64,000 bases of DNA from an uncultured Eggerthellaceae bacterium. Lineage in GTDB: Bacteria > Actinomycetota > Coriobacteriia > Coriobacteriales > Eggerthellaceae. The notes beneath the pieces were generated by a model. It saw nothing but the letters and a program-made list of their open reading frames with translations. It was not told the DNA's origin and searched no databases. Within the stretch, counting starts at the first letter, position 1. Every line of letters begins with the position of its first letter. The stretch is taken from the NCBI GenBank assembly GCA_905234785.1, contig CAJOIP010000021.1, forward strand, positions 1 to 64,000. The letters are read 5' to 3'. The translations under genes and the position numbers were made by a program. Below are positions 55,559-63,154 of this stretch, in pieces.

Positions 55559-56428
55559 TTACAGCTCTTCCAACTCGATGTTGCCGGTTATGGGATCGAA
55601 GACGCCAGGCTCGAGGTCGTACAGGTCGTTGATGACTTCAGGCGTGAAAATCTCGTCGGGCGCGCCCTGCGCGCAGACGCGGTCGCCCTTGATGCACATA
55701 ACGTAGTCGCTTACCTTGCGCGCAAGCGGTAGCTCGTGCAGCGACATGATGACCGCCACGTCGCGCGTGCGCACCAGGCGGCGCAGCACGTTCAAAAGCT
55801 CGATCTCGTAATGGATGTCCAGGTAGTTCGTCGGCTCGTCGAGCATGATCACATGCGGTTCCTGCGCGATGGCGCGCGCGAGCATGATGCGCTGGCGCTG
55901 GCCGTCGGAAATCTGCATGAAGTCGCGGTCGCGCAAATCCCACACGTGCACCATATCCATGGCCTCGCGCACCTTGACGCGGTCTTCCTCGTCGAGGATA
56001 CCCAAACGCCCCGTATACGGGTAGCGGCCCGTTTCCACGATGTCGGCGCACGTCAGAAGCTCGGTGCGCATGCGCTCGGTCAGCATGACCGACAGCTCCA
56101 GCGACATTTCGTGGGCCGAAAGCTCGCCCACGGGCTTTCCCGAGATGAACACGGCCCCGCCGAGCGATTCCAAATAGCCCACGATGCTCTTCAGGATGGT
56201 GGACTTGCCCGCGCCGTTCGGGCCGATGAGCGTGAGGATCTCGCCCGCGTGCAGCTGGATGTTCACATCGCTTATCAGCGGCACGCCATCGTAGCCGACA
56301 ACGAGGTCCTTGGTTTCGAGATAACATGCCTTTTCTACCGTAGGGGCGCTCTCCGAGCGACCGCCGACCGCGGTAGAGGGGCGCTCGGAGAGCGCCCCTA
56401 CGGGATTATTTGCTCCGGGAGCGTTCAT
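55559..56428 (-). CDS. FecE/BtuD-type ABC transporter ATPase with repeat-encoded N-terminus
   Basis: The large ORF-track frame (663 aa) is spurious upstream; ATG 56428 overlaps the permease stop (TAATG) and gives 289 residues. Walker A GPNGAGKSTI, signature QISDGQRQRIMLARA (SGGQ-type motif altered to SDGQ), Walker B VIMLDEPTNYLD. Residues about 9-30 (VGALSERPSTAVGGRSESAP) are encoded by a perfect palindromic repeat (56338-56403) with no other in-frame start downstream before the ABC domain. Works with the permease at 56428 and the binding protein at 57600 to import an iron- or B12-type ligand. Confidence 0.92.
   Translation of the reverse strand: MNAPGANNPVGALSERPSTAVGGRSESAPTVEKACYLETKDLVVGYDGVPLISDVNIQLHAGEILTLIGPNGAGKSTILKSIVGYLESLGGAVFISGKPVGELSAHEMSLELSVMLTERMRTELLTCADIVETGRYPYTGRLGILDEEDRVKVREAMDMVHVWDLRDRDFMQISDGQRQRIMLARAIAQEPHVIMLDEPTNYLDIHYEIELLNVLRRLVRTRDVAVIMSLHELPLARKVSDYVMCIKGDRVCAQGAPDEIFTPEVINDLYDLEPGVFDPITGNIELEEL
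56338..56403. repeat. Palindromic repeat LIR-4 inside the ABC ATPase gene
   Basis: Perfect 22-bp arms, CCGTAGGGGCGCTCTCCGAG at the left end (56338-56359) and its complement at 56382-56403, spacer 22 bases. Same family as LIR-5 at 59164. Translated in the ATPase N-terminus. Confidence 0.8.
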
Positions 56429-57480
56429 TAGCGCCTCGCCTTCTCGCGTTTCAACAAGATGCTGATGACGATGGGTGCGCCGAAGATGGCCGTGACCGCC
56501 GAGATGGAAACCTCGGTCGGGGCGAACACGCACCGTGCGATGAGGTCGCAGAACAAGCAGAAGATGGCACCGCCCAAGAACGCGCCGGGTATGACCACGA
56601 GCGGCTTCGACGTACCGAGCGCGCGCTTGATCACATGCGGCACGGCAATGCCGACGAAGCTGATGGGGCCGGCGAACGCCGTCACAGTGGCCGCGAGCAA
56701 GCTCGACAGCAAGATGAGCGCAATGCGGAAAAAGCGGATGTTCACGCCCATGCTGCGCGCGTACTGCTCGCCCAGCTGGAAGGCCCCGATGGGCTTCGAC
56801 ATGCAGAACACGGCAATGCTCGCCACGATGACGACGACCGTCATGATGCCGATGTCGTTCCAATTCGCACCCGAGAAACTTCCGAGCGACCAGTTCTTCA
56901 GGTTCACGATGTTGGCGTCGGACGCGAACGTGATAAGGAAGTCGGTGGCAGCCGAGCAGATGTAGCCGATCATGACGCCGGCCACGATGAGCATCGACAT
57001 CGAGTTGATGCGCCGCGACACCAGCAACACGAAGATCATCGCCAACAGCGAGCCGACGAATGCCGAGACCACCATCATGCCGCTCGTCATGACGCCCGAC
57101 CCGCCCACGACCACGATCATGACCAAAGCCACGACGAGCTTCGCGCCCGAGCTGATGCCCAGGATGAACGGGCCGGCGATAGGATTGTTGAAGAACGTCT
57201 GCAACAGGAAGCCCGACAGCGCCAACGCGCCGCCCAGCAGCGCCGCCGAAATCAGGCGCGGCAAACGGATGCTCCAGATAACCTGGTAGTTCGTGCTTTC
57301 GGCGCCCTGGCCGAAGAGTATTGCCCACACGTCGCCGATGGGCACGTTCAGGCTGCCGATGCACAGGTTTGCCGCCGACAGCAGCACGAGCAGCACGGCC
57401 AGCGCCGAGAAGACGACGGTCACCCGCCGATGCCGCACGCTGCGACCGAACGCATCGTCTAGTTCGCTTTGCTTCTGCAT
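56428..57480 (-). CDS. FecCD-family ABC transporter permease (BtuC/FhuB-like)
   Basis: 350 residues, about nine or ten membrane helices. ATG 57480 after GGGGGG is the real start; the ORF-track extension runs through a REP element. Family motifs: WSIRLPRLISAALLGGALALSG, LLQTFFNNPIAGPFILGISSGA and AFAGPISFVGIAVPHVIKR. Members import ferric siderophores, haem or cobalamin. The riboswitch and cob genes favour a corrinoid, cobalt complex or other tetrapyrrole. Confidence 0.94.
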   Translation of the reverse strand: MQKQSELDDAFGRSVRHRRVTVVFSALAVLLVLLSAANLCIGSLNVPIGDVWAILFGQGAESTNYQVIWSIRLPRLISAALLGGALALSGFLLQTFFNNPIAGPFILGISSGAKLVVALVMIVVVGGSGVMTSGMMVVSAFVGSLLAMIFVLLVSRRINSMSMLIVAGVMIGYICSAATDFLITFASDANIVNLKNWSLGSFSGANWNDIGIMTVVVIVASIAVFCMSKPIGAFQLGEQYARSMGVNIRFFRIALILLSSLLAATVTAFAGPISFVGIAVPHVIKRALGTSKPLVVIPGAFLGGAIFCLFCDLIARCVFAPTEVSISAVTAIFGAPIVISILLKREKARR

Positions 57481-57510
57481 CTGCCCCCCTTGCAAATGCG
57501 CTCCGTCTCC

Positions 57511-57589
57511 TTGTCGTGCTGAGCGAAGCGAAGCATCTCCCCCGCTGCATCGGGGGAGATCCCTCGGGCTTCGCCCTCGGGATGACAAG
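57511..57589. repeat. REP-like palindrome between the binding protein and permease genes
   Basis: TTGTCGTGCTGAGCG, an inner CTCCCCCG/CGGGGGAG hairpin, and CTCGGGATGACAAG. Same family as 44110. Confidence 0.55.
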
Positions 57590-57599
57590 AAGAAGGCGC

Positions 57600-59135
57600 C
57601 TATTTCAACTTGCTCACGTACAGCGTATCGGCTCCCGAACCGGTGACCGCCGCGTTGAAGTCGGCGATGATGCGACCCGTCTGCATCATCTGCTGGTACA
57701 TGTTCTCGCTCGTCACCCACACGTCGCCGTTTCGAACGGCCTTGAAGTCGCCCAGCAGCGCGTTTTTTTGCACAAGGTCGGCCAGCTTCGACACGCTGCC
57801 GTCGATGGAAGCGTTGTAAATGATGACGTCGGCATCCTTGCCCAAGGCGTAGAAGCGCTCCATTTCCAGCGTCACGCTGCTCGTGGAGCCCTCGCCTTCC
57901 GATAGCTCGTCAAACACGTAGTGGCCGCCGGCCTGCTCGATCATCTTGGTGATGTAGTCGCCGGGCTTGCGCACGACCGCCGCCCCATTTGAATTGATGT
58001 AGAAGAACGCCACGGTCTTGCCCGTGTCGGCACTATCGATGCCGCCCACTTGCGCCACCTGCTCGTCGAACAGCTGCTGCGCCTTGTCTTCCATATCGAG
58101 CATGGCACCGTAGCACTTCACCCACTCGGTGCGGCCGAGCGGCTCCGATTCGTAGCTCGACATCTCGGTGAACACGGGAATGCCCAACTCGATGAGCTTC
58201 TCGCGCACAGCCGGCGTGTGGTTGATCATCGTCGATTCGACGGCCAGCTTCACGCCCTTGCCGAGCAACAGCTCGTAATCGGGCGTATTGTACTTGCCAC
58301 CGTACACCATAGCACCCGATTCCATGGCCTTCTCGGCGGCGGGAATGTACCAATTGTCCTTGGAAATGCCCGACACCGTGATGCAATCGAGCGCGCCAAG
58401 CGCATCGAACAGGCACATCGTGTCGGACGCAACCAAGTACACATCGGAAAGCGGCTGTTGAATGACCGCGATGTCGCTCGCGAGGCCAGACGGCACCTCG
58501 GCGCCTTTGGGCACCGTCAGGTAGCGGCCTCCGTCCGAAAGGCAGAACAGCTTGTAGCCGCCGTCGTAGTAATCGACCGTGAAGCATTTCGCGTACTGCA
58601 GCGGCATCGAGCGCACCGCCTTCCACCCATTGCCCAAATCGGCGTTGTGGAAGTTGGCCACCTGCACGGTCGTCGGGCCTTCAGCAGTGTCGTCTTCGGC
58701 GCTCGCCTCGAAACTTATCGTGTAATCAATCAGGTGCGGCGTGCTCATGGCCGTGGTCTCAGCCTGCACGGGGAAATCCTCGTCAAGCGAGGCCACGGGA
58801 ATCTCGAACGTCGAATTGCCCGACTCGTTCACGGGCAAGTACTCCACGCCGTCGACGACCATCTTGTCGTAGTTCGAGCTCGACCACACGACCGTGAGCG
58901 TCATCGAACCGTCTTCGGCAACCGCCACCTTCGCGGGGCTTTCGATGCTCGCACGGCCCGAGCCTCCCGTAAGCACGACGTCGACCTCGTGCTCTGAAGC
59001 CTGGGAAGCGGTTGCGGCCGAAGAGGAGCCCGCCAACGAGCCGGCGCCGACGCCAGTCGCCCCGCACCCCGCGCAGAGCGCGAGCGCGGAAAGCAGAGCT
59101 GCCGTCATTGCCGCAGTTATGAACCTTTTTAGCAT
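57600..59135 (-). CDS. ABC transporter substrate-binding lipoprotein with N-terminal module B
   Basis: 511 residues. A signal peptide ends near LALCAGC (lipobox-like). Residues about 48-145 are module B, as in the membrane protein at 51066: TGGSGRASIESP, VVWSSSNYDKMVVDG, GNSTFEIPV. Residues about 155-511 are a BtuF/FhuD-like clustered binding protein: SDIAVIQQPLSDVYLVAS, KLAVESTMINHTPAVREKL, KDADVIIYNASIDGS. The ORF is longer than usual for the family because of module B, which could be an extra ligand-binding or surface-docking domain. It heads the importer genes. Confidence 0.9.
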   Translation of the reverse strand: MLKRFITAAMTAALLSALALCAGCGATGVGAGSLAGSSSAATASQASEHEVDVVLTGGSGRASIESPAKVAVAEDGSMTLTVVWSSSNYDKMVVDGVEYLPVNESGNSTFEIPVASLDEDFPVQAETTAMSTPHLIDYTISFEASAEDDTAEGPTTVQVANFHNADLGNGWKAVRSMPLQYAKCFTVDYYDGGYKLFCLSDGGRYLTVPKGAEVPSGLASDIAVIQQPLSDVYLVASDTMCLFDALGALDCITVSGISKDNWYIPAAEKAMESGAMVYGGKYNTPDYELLLGKGVKLAVESTMINHTPAVREKLIELGIPVFTEMSSYESEPLGRTEWVKCYGAMLDMEDKAQQLFDEQVAQVGGIDSADTGKTVAFFYINSNGAAVVRKPGDYITKMIEQAGGHYVFDELSEGEGSTSSVTLEMERFYALGKDADVIIYNASIDGSVSKLADLVQKNALLGDFKAVRNGDVWVTSENMYQQMMQTGRIIADFNAAVTGSGADTLYVSKLK

Positions 59136-59163
59136 GATCTGGCCTTTTCTGTCCGATAACCAT

Positions 59164-59227
59164 CGTGGGGGCGCTTTCCGGGCGCCTGCCTGCCATGGTT
59201 GACGGGCGCCCGGAAAGCGCCCCCACG
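59164..59227. repeat. Palindromic repeat LIR-5, same family as LIR-4
   Basis: Perfect 23-bp arms (CGTGGGGGCGCTTTCCGGGC start at 59164; complement at 59205-59227), spacer 18 bases. In the gap between the exported CbiK and the binding protein. Confidence 0.7.
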
Positions 59228-59260
59228 GCGGTTATCGTAACTCAACTTCAACACAAAGTC

Positions 59261-59340
59261 GGCGGGGCAGACGAGAATACGTCCGCCCCGCCTGTAGGGA
59301 AAGGAAAGCGTTCACGGGGCGGACGGATAGCCCGCCCCGC
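59261..59340. repeat. Two GC-rich hairpins before the binding-protein gene
   Basis: GGCGGGGCAGACG...CGTCCGCCCCGCC (59261-59292, one mismatch) and GGGGCGG...CCGCCCCGC (59316-59340). They share the core GGGGCGGACG and may be a further repeat pair. Confidence 0.45.
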
Positions 59341-59366
59341 TTACCGCTCGAGAAAACAACGCTCGC

Positions 59367-60578
59367 TTAGCCGATGACGGCCTTCACGTGATCGACGTAG
59401 ATCTGCTGGATAGCCGGGATCTCGCCCAGGCCGTTGATCTGGCAGTCGATGTTCTTGAACGCGCCAGAGGCGGTGAACTGGCTGAACCAGGACTCCTCGT
59501 CCTCGGGGTCGGCCATGTCGTTGTTGGCATGGTCGCCGGCGACGACCATCAGCGGACGCAGGATGACGTTCTCGTAGCCGGCATCCTTGACCTTGTCGAT
59601 GACGACGGAGCACTCGGTGTCAGCAGGCTCGCCCTCGACGGTGCCGACGAAGACGTTCGCATAGCCGAGCTCGTCCATGACGGTCTGCATCTGGTCATAG
59701 GTGACGTTGGCGGTGTGCGACGTGCCATGGCCCATGAGCACGAGAGCGGTCTTGGCCTCGGCAGCGGCGGCGGCGTCAGCGAAGCCAGCCTCCTGCATGG
59801 CAGCGGCCACGACGGCCTCGGCGACGGCCTTCTTGTCGTCGTTGATGACGGTGGCGTCAGCGCCCACCTCGCCGAGCAGCGGCTCGGCAACGGTGATGGT
59901 CATCTTGTCCTCGTAGGGCTTCAGGGCGGCGACGAGCTCGTCGTACTCAGCACCGTGCATGAGATGCGTCGGGGCGACGACGAGGTTCTTCACGCCAGCT
60001 TCCACAGCGGCATCGAGAGCCTGGTCAACCGTGTTGATCTGCTCGCCATCGCGGGCAGCGATGTGGTTGATGATGATCTGGGCCGTGAACGCGCGACGGA
60101 CAGCCCAATCGGGATAAGCGGCCTGGATGGCCTTCTCGACGGCGCCGATCGCGGCAACGCGGCTGTCGTTGAACGACGTGCCGAAGCTCACGACGAGGAT
60201 CTCGTTCTCCTTGTCGGGAGCGGTGGCCAGCGGGTCGTCCTTAGAGGCATCGCCCGTGTCGAGGCCGAAGTAATCGGCTTCCTCGACGAGTTCCTGCTGG
60301 GCAGGGGTCAGGGCGTCCCACGCGGCCTTGGCGGCGGCGCAGTCGGCGTCGGTCGTGTCGGTGCGCTCCTGCACCTGGATGGCCGCGATGAGCTCGTCGA
60401 CCTCGGCAGCGGCGGCGGCATCGGCGTCAGCAGAAGCAGACGAAGCCGAAGCGCTTTCGGAAGCCGAGCTGGCGCTGGCGGAGGCGGCGGAAGAGCTGCT
60501 CGAAGAGGAGCAGCCGGCGACGCCGAAGGCCAGGCAGGCCGAGACAGCCATCACGGCAAGCGGTTTAACAAACTTCAT
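59367..60578 (-). CDS. CbiK-type cobaltochelatase, exported lipoprotein
   Basis: 403 residues. A signal peptide ends in the lipobox VAGC (Cys23), then a Ser/Ala/Glu linker (24-60) and a short helical region (about 60-125). The CbiK domain starts ILVVSFGTSFNDSRVAA. Active-site segments are kept: APTHLMHGAEYDEL, VAEPLLGEVG and MVVAGDHANNDMADPEDEESW. It would sit outside the membrane, where ATP is absent; CbiK needs none. Periplasmic CbiK is known in Desulfovibrio; a lipoprotein form with a linker is less usual. Role could be cobalt insertion into an external tetrapyrrole, metal or haem binding, or a scavenging step before import. Start ATG follows GGGAAGGTACT. Confidence 0.88.
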   Translation of the reverse strand: MKFVKPLAVMAVSACLAFGVAGCSSSSSSSAASASASSASESASASSASADADAAAAAEVDELIAAIQVQERTDTTDADCAAAKAAWDALTPAQQELVEEADYFGLDTGDASKDDPLATAPDKENEILVVSFGTSFNDSRVAAIGAVEKAIQAAYPDWAVRRAFTAQIIINHIAARDGEQINTVDQALDAAVEAGVKNLVVAPTHLMHGAEYDELVAALKPYEDKMTITVAEPLLGEVGADATVINDDKKAVAEAVVAAAMQEAGFADAAAAAEAKTALVLMGHGTSHTANVTYDQMQTVMDELGYANVFVGTVEGEPADTECSVVIDKVKDAGYENVILRPLMVVAGDHANNDMADPEDEESWFSQFTASGAFKNIDCQINGLGEIPAIQQIYVDHVKAVIG

Positions 60579-60658
60579 AGTACCTTCCCTTTCTTTTTTC
60601 CTTTACGCCTTTCCCTTTTCCGTAAAGGCGAGCCGAAACCCGCCTTGCGAAACCATGG

Positions 60659-61234
60659 TTACTGTGCGATCGGATCGGTCACGGACACCTTGTGGTCGTA
60701 CCACGTGCCCTTCTCGCCGAGAATCGCCACGTCGAATTCCTCGCCGATGGCGGGCACGGGAATGTCGAACCCGTACACGTCCTCGGTGGCGCCGTCGCTG
60801 TACGTCACCGAATCGGTCGTCGGCTGAAGCCAGTTGGCCTCGTCGGCCTCGGCGTCGGCCGCCGTGCCCACGTACAGGTTGACGATCTTCTTCGACACGA
60901 GGGTAACGTGGATGGTCATGCCGTCATCGGAAACCGTGAGCACGCCCTTGCCATCGCTGGTCTCGTTCACGTGGAACATCGAGCTGTCGGTGTTGAACGT
61001 GGCGGAATACTCGCCGTTGTCCAAAGCCGCAGCCTGCGAAGCGGCGGATGCGGAGCTGGCCGAAGCCGAGGAGCTCGCGGCGCTGGCAGACACAGACGAA
61101 GCGCTTGCGCTGGCACTTGCGCTCGACGCCGAAGCGGATGCGGCAGACGAGCTTGCTCCCGAAGAGCACCCGACAAGCGCCATGGCCATGACGACCATCG
61201 CCACGACGGCGATCATGCTGATAACACGTTTCAT
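60659..61234 (-). CDS. Surface lipoprotein with module A
   Basis: 191 residues, first gene after the riboswitch; ATG 61234 follows GGAGGAG. Lipobox LVGC (Cys23), a Ser/Ala repeat linker (24-68) and module A (about 70-185): NGEYSATFNTDSSMF, GVLTVSDDGMTIHVTLVSKK, YVGTAADAEAD, FDIPVPAI and GTWYDHKVSV. The same module is in the membrane protein at 51066. It may bind the tetrapyrrole or corrinoid and pass it to the binding protein. The NEAT-like impression (haem binding) rests on strand order only. Confidence 0.8.
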   Translation of the reverse strand: MKRVISMIAVVAMVVMAMALVGCSSGASSSAASASASSASASASASSVSASAASSSASASSASAASQAAALDNGEYSATFNTDSSMFHVNETSDGKGVLTVSDDGMTIHVTLVSKKIVNLYVGTAADAEADEANWLQPTTDSVTYSDGATEDVYGFDIPVPAIGEEFDVAILGEKGTWYDHKVSVTDPIAQ

Positions 61235-61377
61235 GTACGTCTCCTCCAAACGTAACGATGCGCGCCTCTTGCGAGCGCGCAGCACATGCAAACGACTTGT
61301 TGTCGGGAACGATCAGACACGCCTCGAAGCCGCTTGAAGCGGGCTTCGATGAGCGTGCCGCCGGGGTTCACGGCGAC

Positions 61378-61524
61378 AAGGCTCCGCTGAGCAGGCTGGG
61401 TATCCTGACTTGGCAACACGCGCCTAACAGTAATGGCCCTTGTCCGGGACTTTCACCCGGTTCCCCCAGCACGTCCGCGTGCGCGGTACGCTGGCTGCCC
61501 ATGTGCGTTTTCAAATAGCCTTGC
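61378..61524 (-). promoter_or_regulatory. Cobalamin riboswitch
   Basis: Read on the minus strand: P1 arms GCAAGGCT and AGCCTTG close the element; the core has GGGAACCGGGTGAAAGTCCC, then ACAAGGGCCATTACTGTTAG (the B12-box-type conserved part) and CCAAGTCAGGATACC. It lies about 145 bases upstream of the module-A lipoprotein and should repress the whole operon when cobalamin is present. A GAAGCC/GGCTTC hairpin lies between it and the gene. A TATACT -10-like hexamer (61526-61531) lies at its 5' edge, with a weak -35. Confidence 0.88.
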
Positions 61525-61638
61525 TAGTATACGACTTTGGGAGACCGAGCGCAGGCGCCGCCAGGGAATGCCGCCCAACTTCGCAAAATTTGTGCAAATG
61601 GACGAACTTTCACCTATCGTCGACTAGTTAACTGTTTA

Positions 61639-61668
61639 TTGATGACATGTTTGTTCTGCTCCTATAAA
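61639..61668 (+). promoter_or_regulatory. Predicted promoter of the HTH gene
   Basis: TTGATG (61639-61644), an 18-base spacer and TATAAA (61663-61668), in an AT-rich island, upstream of the TTG start at 61759. Confidence 0.5.
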
Positions 61669-61758
61669 ATATTTTTATACCTGTCGGGAGGGACGGTACA
61701 GCAGGTCCGCATTCGATTATTCGATTGCGGGCATTTTGATTGTGAGGGAGGGTTTACC

Positions 61759-62109
61759 TTGGCTCCCAAGAGCGGGTGCGACTCCGCCACCGAACAGGAC
61801 CACGTGAACGCATCAGCCGCACTCGACGATCTCGTGGCCAGCATCAAATCGAACGTCAATCTGAATGGCATGCTCCACCCAGCCCTCGACAAGCTGGCGG
61901 AATACGACCGCGCGAACTCATCCGATTTCCTGCGCACCTTGAAGGTGTACCTGGAAAACGACTGCAACGCGCAGAAATGCGGCAGGCTGCTGTTCCTCCA
62001 CCGCAACTCGCTCGTGTACCGCATCCGCCGCATTCAGGAAATCGCCGGCTGCGACCTGTCCGACCCGGACGAGCGTTCCTACCTGCGCCTATCGCTGCTG
62101 CTGCGCTAG
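61759..62109 (+). CDS. PucR C-terminal HTH-domain protein
   Basis: The ORF-track frame starts at 61537, but TTG 61759 follows GGGAGGG at ideal spacing, giving 116 residues. From about residue 45 the protein is an HTH_30 (PucR/CdaR C-terminal) domain: FLRTLKVYLENDCNAQKCGRLLFLHRNSLVYRIRRIQEIAG. Normally this domain ends a long regulator; here it stands almost alone, with only a short N-terminal helix region and no GGDEF-like or sensor domain. Divergent from the riboswitch operon, so it may regulate it, or be a remnant. Confidence 0.75.
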   Translation: MAPKSGCDSATEQDHVNASAALDDLVASIKSNVNLNGMLHPALDKLAEYDRANSSDFLRTLKVYLENDCNAQKCGRLLFLHRNSLVYRIRRIQEIAGCDLSDPDERSYLRLSLLLR

Positions 62110-62165
62110 ACTCGCAACCTTATGATAGCCCGCTTCGCGGGCTTCTGAAGATCCCGCCTTCGGCG

Positions 62166-62192
62166 GCGGGCGCGATGAATCACGCCCCTACG
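62166..62192. repeat. GGGCGCGATGAATC repeat
   Basis: GGGCGCGATGAATCACGCCC then CTACGGGTTCAGCCTGC, near-identical to copies at 27346 and 46932, between the HTH and SDR genes. A CCCGCTTCGCGGG hairpin lies just before it. Confidence 0.5.
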
Positions 62193-62210
62193 GGTTCAGC
62201 CTGCAATGGA

Positions 62211-62242
62211 AAAGGGCCGCAGCACGAAAGCTGCGGCCCTTT
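62211..62242 (-). terminator. Rho-independent terminator of the SDR gene
   Basis: AAAGGGCCGCAGC and GCTGCGGCCCTTT form a perfect 13-bp stem with a six-base loop, followed on the minus strand by TTCC after a TTTT run. It lies 25 bases after the SDR stop and may serve the convergent HTH gene too. Confidence 0.8.
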
Positions 62243-62266
62243 CGTTTCGCTTGCTTCGATTGCGCG

Positions 62267-63052
62267 CTACACGCAGGTGTAACCGCCGTCGACGGCGATG
62301 GCCTGGCCGGTGACATAGCTCGATTCCTCGGCGCCCAAGAAGACCGCCACGGAGTTGAGCTCGCCCTCGTGGCCGTAACGCTGCATCGGAACCGTGGACT
62401 TCGCGAAGTTCTGGAAGTACTCGGTGTCGAGCGTCTCGGTGGTGAGCTCGGTGTAGAAGTAGCCCGGGCAGATGGCGTTGACGGTGATGCCCAGCGGGGC
62501 CAGCTCGGCGGCGGCGCCGCGGGTGAAGTTCACGACGGCGCCCTTCGAGGCGTGGTAGGCGATGGTCGGGATGGCCGTATTGCCCACGAGGCCGTAAATC
62601 GAGGCGATGTTGATGATGCGCCCGTAGGCCTGCTTGCCGGCCTCGATGTTTTCGGCCATGTAGGCGGCGAACTTCTTGGTCATGGTGAAGACGGAGCTCA
62701 GGTCGAGGTTCATGGTGAAGTCCCAGTCGCCGCGGTCGAACTCGACGAGCTTCGTGCCCGTTCCCTTCTCGCCGCCGGCGCAGTTCACGAGGACCTCGAC
62801 ATGGCCGAACTTCTCGTCGGCAGCGGCGAGGGCCGCGTCGATGACGGCCTCGTCGGTGACGTCGCATGCGAGCGGCAGCACTTCGACGCCGTACTTCTCG
62901 TTGAAGGCCTTCGCGCTTTCCTCGAGGCGCTCGACGCGACGGGCTAGCAGGACGAGGCTCGCGCCCTGCTGCGCATAGCCTTCCGCCATCTGCTTGCCGA
63001 GGCCCGAAGACGCGCCCGTGACCGCAACGACCTTGCCGGTGTAATCAAACAT
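62267..63052 (-). CDS. SDR-family NAD(P)-dependent oxidoreductase
   Basis: A 261-residue short-chain dehydrogenase. Cofactor motif TGASSGLGKQMA, structural NCAG, catalytic Ser-Tyr-Lys in NIASIYGLVGN...AYHASKGAVVNF, and ICPGYFYTELTTE. Arg-rich ARRVERLE after strand 2 favours NADP(H). Substrate unknown; annotated relatives include gluconate 5-dehydrogenase and 3-oxoacyl-ACP reductase. Start ATG follows GGGAGGTTTCAC. Own terminator. Confidence 0.92.
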   Translation of the reverse strand: MFDYTGKVVAVTGASSGLGKQMAEGYAQQGASLVLLARRVERLEESAKAFNEKYGVEVLPLACDVTDEAVIDAALAAADEKFGHVEVLVNCAGGEKGTGTKLVEFDRGDWDFTMNLDLSSVFTMTKKFAAYMAENIEAGKQAYGRIINIASIYGLVGNTAIPTIAYHASKGAVVNFTRGAAAELAPLGITVNAICPGYFYTELTTETLDTEYFQNFAKSTVPMQRYGHEGELNSVAVFLGAEESSYVTGQAIAVDGGYTCV

Positions 63053-63154
63053 GTGAAACCTCCCGAATCATTTCCGACGATTAATATCTTTTCATAATAC
63101 TACCAATCTTGCGGAGACGTCGCCCCGAGACCGCCCGGCAATCCAGCGAACGGC

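Noticed and set aside
55559-57550. 663-aa minus-strand ORF as one protein
   Set aside because: Only the last 289 residues are the ABC ATPase; the upstream part is an off-frame reading of the permease gene and joins by chance.
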